Assembly (NCBI GenBank): GCA_030643665.1
Contig: DAOWKS010000011.1
Span: forward strand, 1-10,139
DNA length: 10,139 bases
Reading direction: 5' to 3'
Source: a bacterium
GTDB taxonomy: Bacteria; Patescibacteriota; Minisyncoccia; Minisyncoccales; JAGMAB01
Under the pieces are notes generated by a model. The model searched no databases and had not been told where the DNA came from. It worked only from the letters and a program-made list of their open reading frames with translations. Both the position numbers and the translations under genes were made by a program. Below, piece after piece: positions 5,153-10,139 of the stretch. Every line of letters begins with the position of its first letter. Positions within the stretch are counted from its first letter, which is position 1.

Positions 5153-5192
5153 GAGAGAAAGATACAGCACTCTCTTTCTCTCTTCTTTTTTT
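5153..5192 (+). terminator. Terminator-like hairpin in the cassette leader
   Basis: The perfect 10-bp stem GAGAGAAAGA/TCTTTCTCTC has a 10-nt loop and is followed by TTC and T7 (5186-5192). Its first three bases are also the last three of the 5130-5155 hairpin, so the two cannot both form completely. The stem is low in G+C, so efficiency may be partial. If it terminates, the upstream promoter would make an RNA of about 300 nt. Confidence 0.55.
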
Positions 5193-5292
5193 CAGTTCAT
5201 AAATTTAATTTGTGGATTGAAAAAAGGAAAATATGGCACATTAAAAATTAAACAAAAGATTAGTTGCAAAAATCGTCTATCAAAACAAGGAT

Positions 5293-5314
5293 GGGGCAAT
5301 TTAGCCCCTAGGAG
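5293..5314 (+). promoter_or_regulatory. Hairpin and ribosome binding site before the 163-aa gene
   Basis: The stem GGGGC/GCCCC (5293-5297 with 5304-5308, 6-nt loop) ends one base before AGGAG (5310-5314), the best Shine-Dalgarno match in the window. The spacing to the ATG at 5329 is long (14 nt). A tag stop codon just before 5329 excludes a nearer in-frame start. Confidence 0.4.
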
Positions 5315-5328
5315 AATAGAAATAGAAA

Positions 5329-5820
5329 ATGATAGATAAAGGAAAAGACCGCGAGAGCGGTCAAGAAAAGAGCGTCCAGCGCGATGATGCTGGAGTGAAA
5401 TTTGAACGAGGGATGAATGGTAAGTGGCGAGTATCGCTAACTACCATTGAAGCAATTGAGAGAGCTGTAAAGGACGGAATTCCCATTAGAGTAGGTAAAA
5501 ATCCCGTCCGCGGAGTGAAACCCGCTGTTGTAGATTATGTCTACAATAATGCGGAGACTCAGGAGCGTTTCAGTAAGGAGAATGTAAGTGGATGGCTCGT
5601 AGACCTTGGCACCGACGGGGTTGCAGGTCACGGATATGACGGGGAAGAACATTTTTACTTTTGCCCTGATAATACGGTCTATAGTGATTGTGTTATGTTT
5701 CAGTGTCCTGCCAATCTCCGTGAAGGAGATTGGAAAGGTGACGGGGTGGAAGTGATAGAAGAAGGGGAGACCGTTGAGGTTCCCTGGAGTGTACCTACAG
5801 TATGTGGGTGCATTATATAA
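5329..5820 (+). CDS. Unrecognised 163-aa cysteine-containing protein
   Basis: I do not recognise this protein. Residues 1-30 are polar and probably disordered. From about 31 (GKWRVSLTTIEAIERAVKDGIPIRVG) a mixed alpha/beta fold seems likely, followed by a PAVVDYVYNN segment, a GWLVDLGTDGVAGHGYDGEEHFYFCP segment (88-113), and an acidic C-terminal part ending VCGCII. Cysteines are at 112, 121, 126, 159 and 161, a set that could bind metal. It has no signal peptide, membrane helix or lipobox. Codon use (GAC, GAG, CTC, GGG, GTA) is clearly G+C-richer than in neighbours, suggesting recent acquisition. Two perfect hairpins lie in the first codons: 5347-5362, with a GAGA tetraloop, and 5375-5380/5389-5394. 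A later start at 5413 (ATGAATGG) is possible. A strong terminator follows the stop by 8 nt. Confidence 0.65.
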   Translation: MIDKGKDRESGQEKSVQRDDAGVKFERGMNGKWRVSLTTIEAIERAVKDGIPIRVGKNPVRGVKPAVVDYVYNNAETQERFSKENVSGWLVDLGTDGVAGHGYDGEEHFYFCPDNTVYSDCVMFQCPANLREGDWKGDGVEVIEEGETVEVPWSVPTVCGCII

Positions 5821-5828
5821 AAAGTTTT

Positions 5829-5866
5829 GGAGGAAGCATACTCATTCCTTCCTCCCCTTTATTTTT
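5829..5866 (+). terminator. Intrinsic terminator after the 163-aa gene
   Basis: The perfect 8-bp stem GGAGGAAG/CTTCCTCC (5829-5836 with 5848-5855) has an 11-nt loop, then a T-rich run (CCTTTATTTTT). It lies 8 nt after the stop codon. Confidence 0.8.
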
Positions 5867-5912
5867 AAGCTCATAATTTATTTTGCGGGTTTAAAAATGA
5901 AAAAGAGAGTGT

Positions 5913-5946
5913 AAGAAAGCAGGGGATAACCCCCTGCTTTCTTGTT
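5913..5946. terminator. Strong second hairpin, probable bidirectional terminator
   Basis: The perfect 13-bp stem AAGAAAGCAGGGG/CCCCTGCTTTCTT (5913-5925 with 5931-5943) has loop ATAAC. The T-rich part lies mostly in the stem, and the plus-strand tail is short (GTTG). The minus strand has a looser T-rich stretch beyond it. With the terminator 45 nt upstream it insulates the cassette from the NUDIX-efflux unit. The bases between hold no gene. Confidence 0.6.
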
Positions 5947-5989
5947 GAAAATCGTAAATTATCAAAAACGACAGAAATGAGTAAAAAAT

Positions 5990-6018
5990 TTGCCATTTTT
6001 CTTTTTAATGTGTAGAAT
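5990..6018 (+). promoter_or_regulatory. Promoter of the NUDIX-efflux unit
   Basis: TTGCCA (5990-5995), an exact 17-nt spacer, and TAGAAT (6013-6018) match 5 of 6 bases in the -10. Transcription would start at about 6025. It is the only good promoter before the four genes from 6082 to 10105, whose spacing suggests one transcript. Confidence 0.7.
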
Positions 6019-6024
6019 AAAATT

Positions 6025-6069
6025 ATGATTAATGGTCAAAATCGGCTTAAATACGATGAGAAAACATAA
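6025..6069 (+). CDS. Possible 14-codon leaderless upstream ORF
   Basis: The ATG at 6025 coincides with the start site expected from the promoter at 5990-6018. A 14-residue frame (MINGQNRLKYDEKT) ends 12 nt before the NUDIX ATG. If real, it would be a leaderless leader peptide. A random short frame is an equal or better explanation. Confidence 0.2.
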   Translation: MINGQNRLKYDEKT

Positions 6070-6081
6070 AGAATAAAAAAT

Positions 6082-6570
6082 ATGCAAAAATTAAAAAATA
6101 CAACTCTTGTATTTTTAATAAAAAAATCGCATGGTCAAATAACCGATATATGTCTTGCTATGAAGAAAAGAGGTTTTGGGATAAATAGATGGAATGGCGT
6201 TGGCGGCAAAGTTGAACAAAAAGAAACAATTGAGGAGGCTGCCAAAAGAGAAACTAAGGAAGAAGTAGGAGTTGATATAAAAAATCTAAACAAGGTTGCC
6301 GAATTAGCATTTTATTTTCCTAATAATCCTTTGTGGGATAATCTGGCACATGTATATTTTTCTGAGAATTGGCGCGGAAATCCAATCGAGACAGAAGAAA
6401 TGAATCCTAAATGGTTTGCAGTTTCTGAAATGCCTTTTAGTAACATGTGGCCTGATGATGAATTTTGGGTTCCGGAAGTAATAAAAGGAAATTTATTAAA
6501 AGCAATTTTTAGATTTGGTGAAGGCGATGTTATTTTAGATAAAAAAATTGATGTTATTAATGAATTATAA
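6082..6570 (+). CDS. MTH1-like NUDIX hydrolase (oxidised purine dNTPase)
   Basis: This is a cytoplasmic NUDIX hydrolase that splits nucleoside triphosphates to monophosphate and pyrophosphate. The NUDIX box spans 42-64: G42, E48, R56-E57, E60-E61, G63 fit GX5EX7REUXEEXGU, with Thr58 at the usually hydrophobic U. Outside the box it follows human MTH1 closely. AMKKRGFGINRWNGVGGKV (26-44) includes N38 (MTH1 N33). EMNPKWFAVSEMPFSNMWPDDEFW (106-129) contains W123 and D125-D126 (MTH1 W117, D119, D120), which read the oxidised base. IFRFGEGDVILD also matches the MTH1 C terminus. 8-oxo-dGTP or 2-OH-dATP is therefore the likely substrate, though this is inference. Its length of 162 aa is near MTH1's 156. 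There is no Shine-Dalgarno site, and the adaptor gene follows after 24 nt. Confidence 0.9.
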   Translation: MQKLKNTTLVFLIKKSHGQITDICLAMKKRGFGINRWNGVGGKVEQKETIEEAAKRETKEEVGVDIKNLNKVAELAFYFPNNPLWDNLAHVYFSENWRGNPIETEEMNPKWFAVSEMPFSNMWPDDEFWVPEVIKGNLLKAIFRFGEGDVILDKKIDVINEL

Positions 6571-6594
6571 TTAAAATATTTTTAGAGCGGATTT

Positions 6595-8175
6595 ATGAAA
6601 AAAGTAATTTTAATATCTGTAATCATTGCTATATTGGTTTTTGGCGTTTATCAAGGTTTTCTCAAAAAAGAAGAACCGAGTTTTGATTTGACTGAAGTAT
6701 TAATGGGAGATATTTCACAGGAAATTTCTGAAACCGGAATGGTCAAAAAAGGACAGGCGCTAAATATGGCTTTTAAAAATTCAGGTCGTCTTGAAAAAAT
6801 ATATGTTGAAGTAGGTGATAAAGTTGGATTTGGCCAAAAACTGGCAAAAATAGAAACAAGCCAATTACAAATTCAGGTTCAGGAAGCTAACGCGCTTTTA
6901 GCCATATCTCAATCAAAATTAAACAAATTGTTAGCCGGCGCCAGCCCGGAAGAAATTCAAGTTACTGAAACCAAAGTTGCTAATGCTAAAATTTCTTTAA
7001 CCAATAGTGAACAGAATTTAGAAGATGTTCAGGCTGATGCTGAACAAGACCTGAAAAACGCCTACGAAGACGCCTTAAATGTTTTAGACGATTCTGAACT
7101 AAAAAGTTATAATGCTTCCAAAGTGGTAGATTCAATTCAACGAACATATTTTACCGGCAATGACCAGGAAAGCATTAAAGTTAAAGAAAATAAAGATAAA
7201 ATAGAGAAAGCGGTTGTTCAAAATTCTCAGGACGATACCGAAGCCCGCCTTTCAGAAATGAAAGAAAACTTAGAGATTGTTTCTGATGCTTTGAAAATCA
7301 TTAGAGAGGTTTGTGAGGAACCAAGTTATCGCAGTACGGTTTCCTCAACTAATAAGACCTCTTTAGACAACCAAAGGACTTATATCAGCACTGGTTTAAC
7401 CAACATTACTAACGCTCAACAAACTATTTCCTCAACTATCACAACTAATGAATCCTTGCTTAACACTGCTCAAGCGCAAGTTTCTTCGGCTGAAGGTAAT
7501 CTCCAGACAGCTCAAGATGAACGAGCCCTGTTGATAGCTCCCCCCAGACAGCAAGACATTGATTTATATCAAGCCCAGGTAAATCAAGCCCAAGCTCAGG
7601 TAGATATTTTAAAAAACAAAATTCAGGAATCTTATCTTCGCAGCCCTGTAAAAGGCCAAATAACAGAACTAAAGAAAAAAGCAGGCGAATTGGTTCAATT
7701 AACAGATATTGTTGTTATTCTTTTGCCAACAGTTCCATTTGAAATAGAAACAGATATTTACGAAGAAGACGTGGTAAAAATAAATATTGGAAATCCAGTA
7801 GATATTTCTTTAGTTGCTTTTCCCGATGAAATTTTTAAAGGTAAAGTTATAGCCATTAATCCGGCTGAAAAACTTATTGAGGGAGTTGTCTATTACAGAA
7901 TAATTATTAGTCCCGCCTTCGTAGATGAGGGCGGGGTACTCGAAGGAGTTAAGCCGGGAATGACAGCTGATTTGATTATTAAAACAGCTCAAAAAGAAAA
8001 TGTTTTAATGATTAATGAAGAAGCGATTCAGAAAAAAGACGATAAAGTTTTTGTTGAAGTTTTAAAAAATGGGGAAATTGAAGAGAGAGAAATAGAAACA
8101 GGTCTTTTAGGCAGTAATGATATGATAGAAATTATCTCAGGGCTCATAATAGGAGAAAAAGTAATTTTGAGATGA
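6595..8175 (+). CDS. HlyD/MacA-like periplasmic adaptor subunit
   Basis: This 526-aa membrane-fusion-type adaptor partners an ABC exporter. Residues 3-18 form one N-terminal membrane anchor. Two half-lipoyl motifs, at about 60-88 (GRLEKIYVEVGDKVGFGQKL) and 346-372 (SYLRSPVKGQITELKKKAGELVQ), bracket a long helical hairpin (about 90-345). The hairpin strands share an internal echo: LLAGASPEEIQVTETKV and LIAPPRQQDIDLYQAQV. Between them a Ser/Thr/Asn/Gln-rich helical insert (about 140-285) makes the protein larger than MacA (about 370 aa). A beta-barrel domain (381-465) ends in the conserved GVKPGMTADL, and a membrane-proximal domain follows. In a cell with no outer membrane it would act like YknX rather than dock on TolC. 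A GC-rich palindrome encoding about ten residues (438-448) looks inserted. The last 4 nt overlap the ATPase gene (ATGA). Confidence 0.88.
   Translation: MKKVILISVIIAILVFGVYQGFLKKEEPSFDLTEVLMGDISQEISETGMVKKGQALNMAFKNSGRLEKIYVEVGDKVGFGQKLAKIETSQLQIQVQEANALLAISQSKLNKLLAGASPEEIQVTETKVANAKISLTNSEQNLEDVQADAEQDLKNAYEDALNVLDDSELKSYNASKVVDSIQRTYFTGNDQESIKVKENKDKIEKAVVQNSQDDTEARLSEMKENLEIVSDALKIIREVCEEPSYRSTVSSTNKTSLDNQRTYISTGLTNITNAQQTISSTITTNESLLNTAQAQVSSAEGNLQTAQDERALLIAPPRQQDIDLYQAQVNQAQAQVDILKNKIQESYLRSPVKGQITELKKKAGELVQLTDIVVILLPTVPFEIETDIYEEDVVKINIGNPVDISLVAFPDEIFKGKVIAINPAEKLIEGVVYYRIIISPAFVDEGGVLEGVKPGMTADLIIKTAQKENVLMINEEAIQKKDDKVFVEVLKNGEIEEREIETGLLGSNDMIEIISGLIIGEKVILR
7909..7940 (+). repeat. 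GC-rich palindromic element inside the adaptor gene
   Basis: The 9-bp stem CCCGCCTTC/GAGGGCGGG (7912-7920 with 7927-7935, one G-U) has loop GTAGAT. It is extended by AGT (7909-7911) pairing with ACT (7938-7940) across a 2-nt bulge. A competing stem CCTTCG/CGAAGG (7916-7921 with 7941-7946) is possible. It is far richer in G+C than the rest of the gene, and it codes for SPAFVDEGGVL, a loop just before the conserved KPGMTA motif. Likely a small in-frame palindromic repeat insertion; copies elsewhere cannot be seen from this window. Confidence 0.5.
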
Positions 8176-8888
8176 ACATAGAACCAATCATTAAATTAGA
8201 AAATGTCTGGAAAATTTATCAGTTGGGAAAGACAGAATTGGCCGCCCTAAGAGGATTAAGCCTGGAAATTAATCCAGGCGCTTTTGTCGCTGTTATGGGC
8301 GCTTCCGGGTCAGGGAAATCAACTCTTTTGAATATGATTGGCTGTTTGGATTTTCCAACAAAAGGAAAAGTTTATTTAAAGGGAAAAGATATTGCAAAAA
8401 TGTCGGAAAGCCAGCTAGCTCAATTTAGGGGAAAAATATTGGGTTTTGTTTTTCAAGAGTTTAACTTAATTCCCCATATTAACTGTTTAGAAAATGTAAT
8501 GCTGCCTATGATTTTTCAGGGAGTTCCGCCTCTAAAAAGAAAAGAGAAAGCAGCCGAGATTTTAAAAATGGTTGGCTTGGAAAAAAGAATGGTTCACCAG
8601 CCAACAGAACTTTCCGGCGGCGAAAGACAAAGAGTGGCGCTGGCCAGGGCCTTTGCCAACAATCCGGAGGTGATTATAGCCGATGAACCGACAGGAAACC
8701 TTGATTCAACCACCGGAAAAATGATAATGGAATTTTTAAAAGATTTTCATATAAAACAAGGAAAAACAATGATTATTGTTACTCATGATCCGAATATCGC
8801 AAATTACGCCGAAGAAATAGTAAATATTAAAGACGGGCAAATAGTCAAGAATCATTTAACTATGAAGAAAGTTTTATGGAAGAACTGA
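8172..8888 (+). CDS. MacB/LolD-type ABC transporter ATP-binding protein
   Basis: This is the ATPase subunit of a MacB-superfamily ABC system; it powers mechanical movement of the permease on the other side of the membrane. All motifs are intact in 238 aa: Walker A GASGSGKST (43-51), Q-loop Gln95 in FVFQEF, signature LSGGERQRV (147-155), Walker B VIIADE (167-172) with catalytic E172, D-loop NLD (176-178) and switch H205 in VTHD. The extra CLENVMLPM segment and NLIPHI (98-103) are typical of the LolD/MacB/FtsE branch. It starts within the adaptor's last codons (ATGA, 4-nt overlap) and overlaps the permease by 13 nt, so the three subunits should be translationally coupled. Confidence 0.95.
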   Translation: MNIEPIIKLENVWKIYQLGKTELAALRGLSLEINPGAFVAVMGASGSGKSTLLNMIGCLDFPTKGKVYLKGKDIAKMSESQLAQFRGKILGFVFQEFNLIPHINCLENVMLPMIFQGVPPLKRKEKAAEILKMVGLEKRMVHQPTELSGGERQRVALARAFANNPEVIIADEPTGNLDSTTGKMIMEFLKDFHIKQGKTMIIVTHDPNIANYAEEIVNIKDGQIVKNHLTMKKVLWKN

Positions 8889-10105
8889 AAGAATACTTTA
8901 AAATTGCCTTAAGAAATATAAGAACCAGACGATTAAGAAGTTTATTGACTGTTTTAGGCATTGTTATTGGCGTTTTTTTGATAATTTCTTTACTTTCTTT
9001 AAGCGAGGGATTGAAAACAACCATTAACCAGCAATTGCAGGCAATGGGTGGGGAAATGGTTATGGTAATGCCCGGAGGCGAGGAAGATATTTTTACCAGT
9101 ATGATGTTTGGCGGCGCAAAACTGCAAAAAGAAGATATTGAGGCGATTAAAAAAGCAAAAGGCGTAGATAAAGTTTTAGGATTTTCTTATACCGGGACCG
9201 TGGCCAGATATAAGGATGAATCAAAACAAATTGCTATGTGTGGTTACGACCCCTGGAAAGAAAGTTTAGATGTTTTGAGTATTTTTCAGGGTTGGAGTTT
9301 ATCAGAGGGAAGGTGGCCAAGCAAGGGAAATCAGATTTTAATCGGCCAATATATAGCTAATGAAATTTTCTCAAAAAAGATAAAAGCGGGGTCAGAAATG
9401 GTGATAAAGGGAAAAAAGTTTGAGGTGGCGGGAATATTAAATTCCTTGGGAAACCAGCAGGATGACAGTATGATTTATATGGATATGAAGGTGTATCAAG
9501 ATTTAACCGGAGAAAAACGCGGCACGGCCGCGTACGCGATAGTTAAACTTGAAAAAGGAGCAGATGAAAATATTGTGAAAACAGCGATTGAAGACAGTCT
9601 TCAAAAGACAAGAAAAAGAAGGGCTGGGACAGATGTGGCTGATTTTTCAGTTATTACCTCAGAAAAGATGGGAGAGATGGTTGATACTATTTTAGGCATA
9701 ATTCAGGTTGTTATTATTGGATTTGCCGGTATTGCCATTGTCGTGGGCGGTATCGGAATTACAAATAGTATGTTCACTTCGGTCAGAGAAAGAACCAAAG
9801 AAATCGGAATTATGAAAGCGATTGGAGCCAAGAATTCAGCAATTCTGGCAATCTTTTTAATTGAATCAGGGATAGTTGGGATTTTTGGCGGCGTAGGCGG
9901 ACTATTACTTGGCAGTATTCTTGCTAAAGGAATTGATTATTATGGTCAGATTAATCCAACATTTTATTTTACAACAACTATTTCTCCCTGGATGATTATT
10001 TTCGCTTTAGTTTTTTCATTTTCTATAGGATGTTTAGCGGGATTTTTTCCTGCCAGGTCGGCAGCTAAACTCAAACCGGTAGAAGCCTTAAGAAAATACG
10101 AATAA
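8876..10105 (+). CDS. MacB/FtsX-family ABC transporter permease
   Basis: The membrane subunit of the same system, 409 aa. The topology is typical of the type VII (MacB-like) fold: an amphipathic N terminus with ALRNIRTRRLRSLLTVLGIVIG, TM1 about 22-43, a large extracellular MacB periplasmic-core domain (about 44-270), then TM2 about 275-298, TM3 about 322-350 and TM4 about 370-392. Conserved features include the ERTKEIGIMKAIGAK coupling helix (305-319) and the terminal ARSAAKLKPVEALRKYE. The extracellular domain has a Met/Gly-rich stretch (residues 57-79). It matches four-TM permeases such as YknZ; MacB itself carries a fused ATPase, which here is a separate gene. Substrate (peptide, lipoprotein or toxic compound) cannot be told. 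No terminator is seen after the stop. Confidence 0.93.
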   Translation: MEELKEYFKIALRNIRTRRLRSLLTVLGIVIGVFLIISLLSLSEGLKTTINQQLQAMGGEMVMVMPGGEEDIFTSMMFGGAKLQKEDIEAIKKAKGVDKVLGFSYTGTVARYKDESKQIAMCGYDPWKESLDVLSIFQGWSLSEGRWPSKGNQILIGQYIANEIFSKKIKAGSEMVIKGKKFEVAGILNSLGNQQDDSMIYMDMKVYQDLTGEKRGTAAYAIVKLEKGADENIVKTAIEDSLQKTRKRRAGTDVADFSVITSEKMGEMVDTILGIIQVVIIGFAGIAIVVGGIGITNSMFTSVRERTKEIGIMKAIGAKNSAILAIFLIESGIVGIFGGVGGLLLGSILAKGIDYYGQINPTFYFTTTISPWMIIFALVFSFSIGCLAGFFPARSAAKLKPVEALRKYE

Positions 10106-10108
10106 GCA

Positions 10109-10139
10109 CTTCGTTAAGCGAAAAACTAAAAGCTAAAAG
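10109..10139. repeat. Short inverted repeat and start of CTAAAAG tandem repeat
   Basis: TTCG/CGAA (10110-10113 with 10119-10122) closes a TTAAG loop. The core CTTCGTTAAG (10109-10118) differs by one base from CTTCGCTAAG at 38-47. Two exact copies of CTAAAAG (10126-10132, 10133-10139) follow and reach the window end, so the array may continue. Confidence 0.45.

Larger units (their letters stand above)
4896..5328 (+). other. Hairpin-rich leader region of the accessory cassette
   Basis: This 433-nt stretch between the strong promoter and the 163-aa gene holds one possible small gene (4990-5109) and a run of stems. They are 4945-4954/4971-4980 (10 bp, one G-U), 5016-5029/5034-5047 (13 pairs, one mismatch, tetraloop CCGA), 5054-5062/5070-5078 (9 bp), 5098-5104/5109-5115 (7 bp, loop ACTA), 5130-5141/5145-5155 (11 bp, one bulge), 5153-5162/5173-5182 (10 bp, then T-rich) and 5293-5297/5304-5308 (5 bp). 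The frame starting at TTG 4902 is also open to 5006. I recognise no known RNA family: there is no RNase P, SRP, tmRNA or 6S hallmark. It could be a regulatory leader, a separate small RNA ending at 5192, or both. Confidence 0.5.

Noticed and set aside
4896..5192. Known housekeeping RNA (RNase P, SRP, tmRNA, 6S)
   Set aside because: No conserved core of any of these is visible, and there is no tRNA-like end as required for tmRNA.
5003..5251. 82-codon plus-strand frame in the cassette leader
   Set aside because: No ribosome site. It overlaps the better 4990 frame and runs through a terminator-like hairpin; its composition looks like out-of-frame reading of folded sequence.
5124..5339. 71-codon plus-strand frame before the 163-aa gene
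   Set aside because: It spans the hairpins and T7 run, has no ribosome site, and has a Lys/Phe/Leu composition expected by chance in A+T-rich DNA.
5797..5817. CGCII end of the 163-aa protein as a prenylation (CaaX) signal
   Set aside because: The Cys is not at the CaaX position, and prenylation is not expected in such bacteria.
4738..5860. tRNA-Trp as attachment site of an integrated element
   Set aside because: No repeat of the tRNA 3' end downstream and no integrase or other mobility gene in the window.
1..10139. CRISPR array or insertion sequence
   Set aside because: No regularly spaced repeats with unique spacers, and no transposase or terminal inverted repeats were seen.

Overview
The window looks like part of a small-genome Patescibacteria (CPR) chromosome, probably Parcubacteria-like. 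The grounds are high A+T, very tight gene packing, a compact TrmD, a ribosomal protein S16 with a long Lys/Glu/Pro tail, a DUF5674 gene, and core genes that almost all lack a Shine-Dalgarno site. TGA is used as a stop (trmD, the HD gene, the efflux adaptor and ATPase), so the code is standard rather than the TGA=Gly code of Gracilibacteria/Absconditabacteria. The lineage call is inference; no search was run.

Region 1 (1-2789) is an RNA-processing and ribosome block: nusB, rnc, rpsP, khpA, then a strong hairpin terminator that ends 2 nt before the start of trmD. rimM, ffh and rplS, often found in this neighbourhood in other bacteria, are absent. Region 2 (2818-4847) interleaves three tRNA genes with small genes: tRNA-Tyr(GTA), a TIGR04076-like gene, tRNA-Thr(GGT), an HD-domain nucleotidase-like gene, rpmG (L33), a DUF5674 gene, a conserved helical protein of unknown role, tRNA-Trp(CCA), and a GC-rich terminator. 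Two mRNAs begin almost at a tRNA 3' end, so tRNA maturation would produce short-leader or nearly leaderless messages.

Region 3 (4848-5946) is an accessory cassette unlike its surroundings. It opens with the best consensus promoter in the window (TTGACA, 17 nt, TGTTATACT), then about 430 nt of hairpin-rich leader that holds a possible 39-codon gene and a terminator-like hairpin. Next comes a 163-aa cysteine-containing protein I do not recognise, with higher G+C codon choice, and then two strong hairpins. This is the most likely place for something undescribed.

Region 4 (5990-10105) has its own promoter and reads as one unit: an MTH1-like NUDIX hydrolase that would clean oxidised purine nucleotides, then an overlapping adaptor-ATPase-permease set of the MacAB/YknXYZ type. 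In a single-membrane cell that set would export or extract a substrate at the cytoplasmic membrane. The adaptor gene carries a GC-rich palindrome that looks inserted in frame. The window ends with a short inverted repeat and the start of a CTAAAAG tandem repeat.
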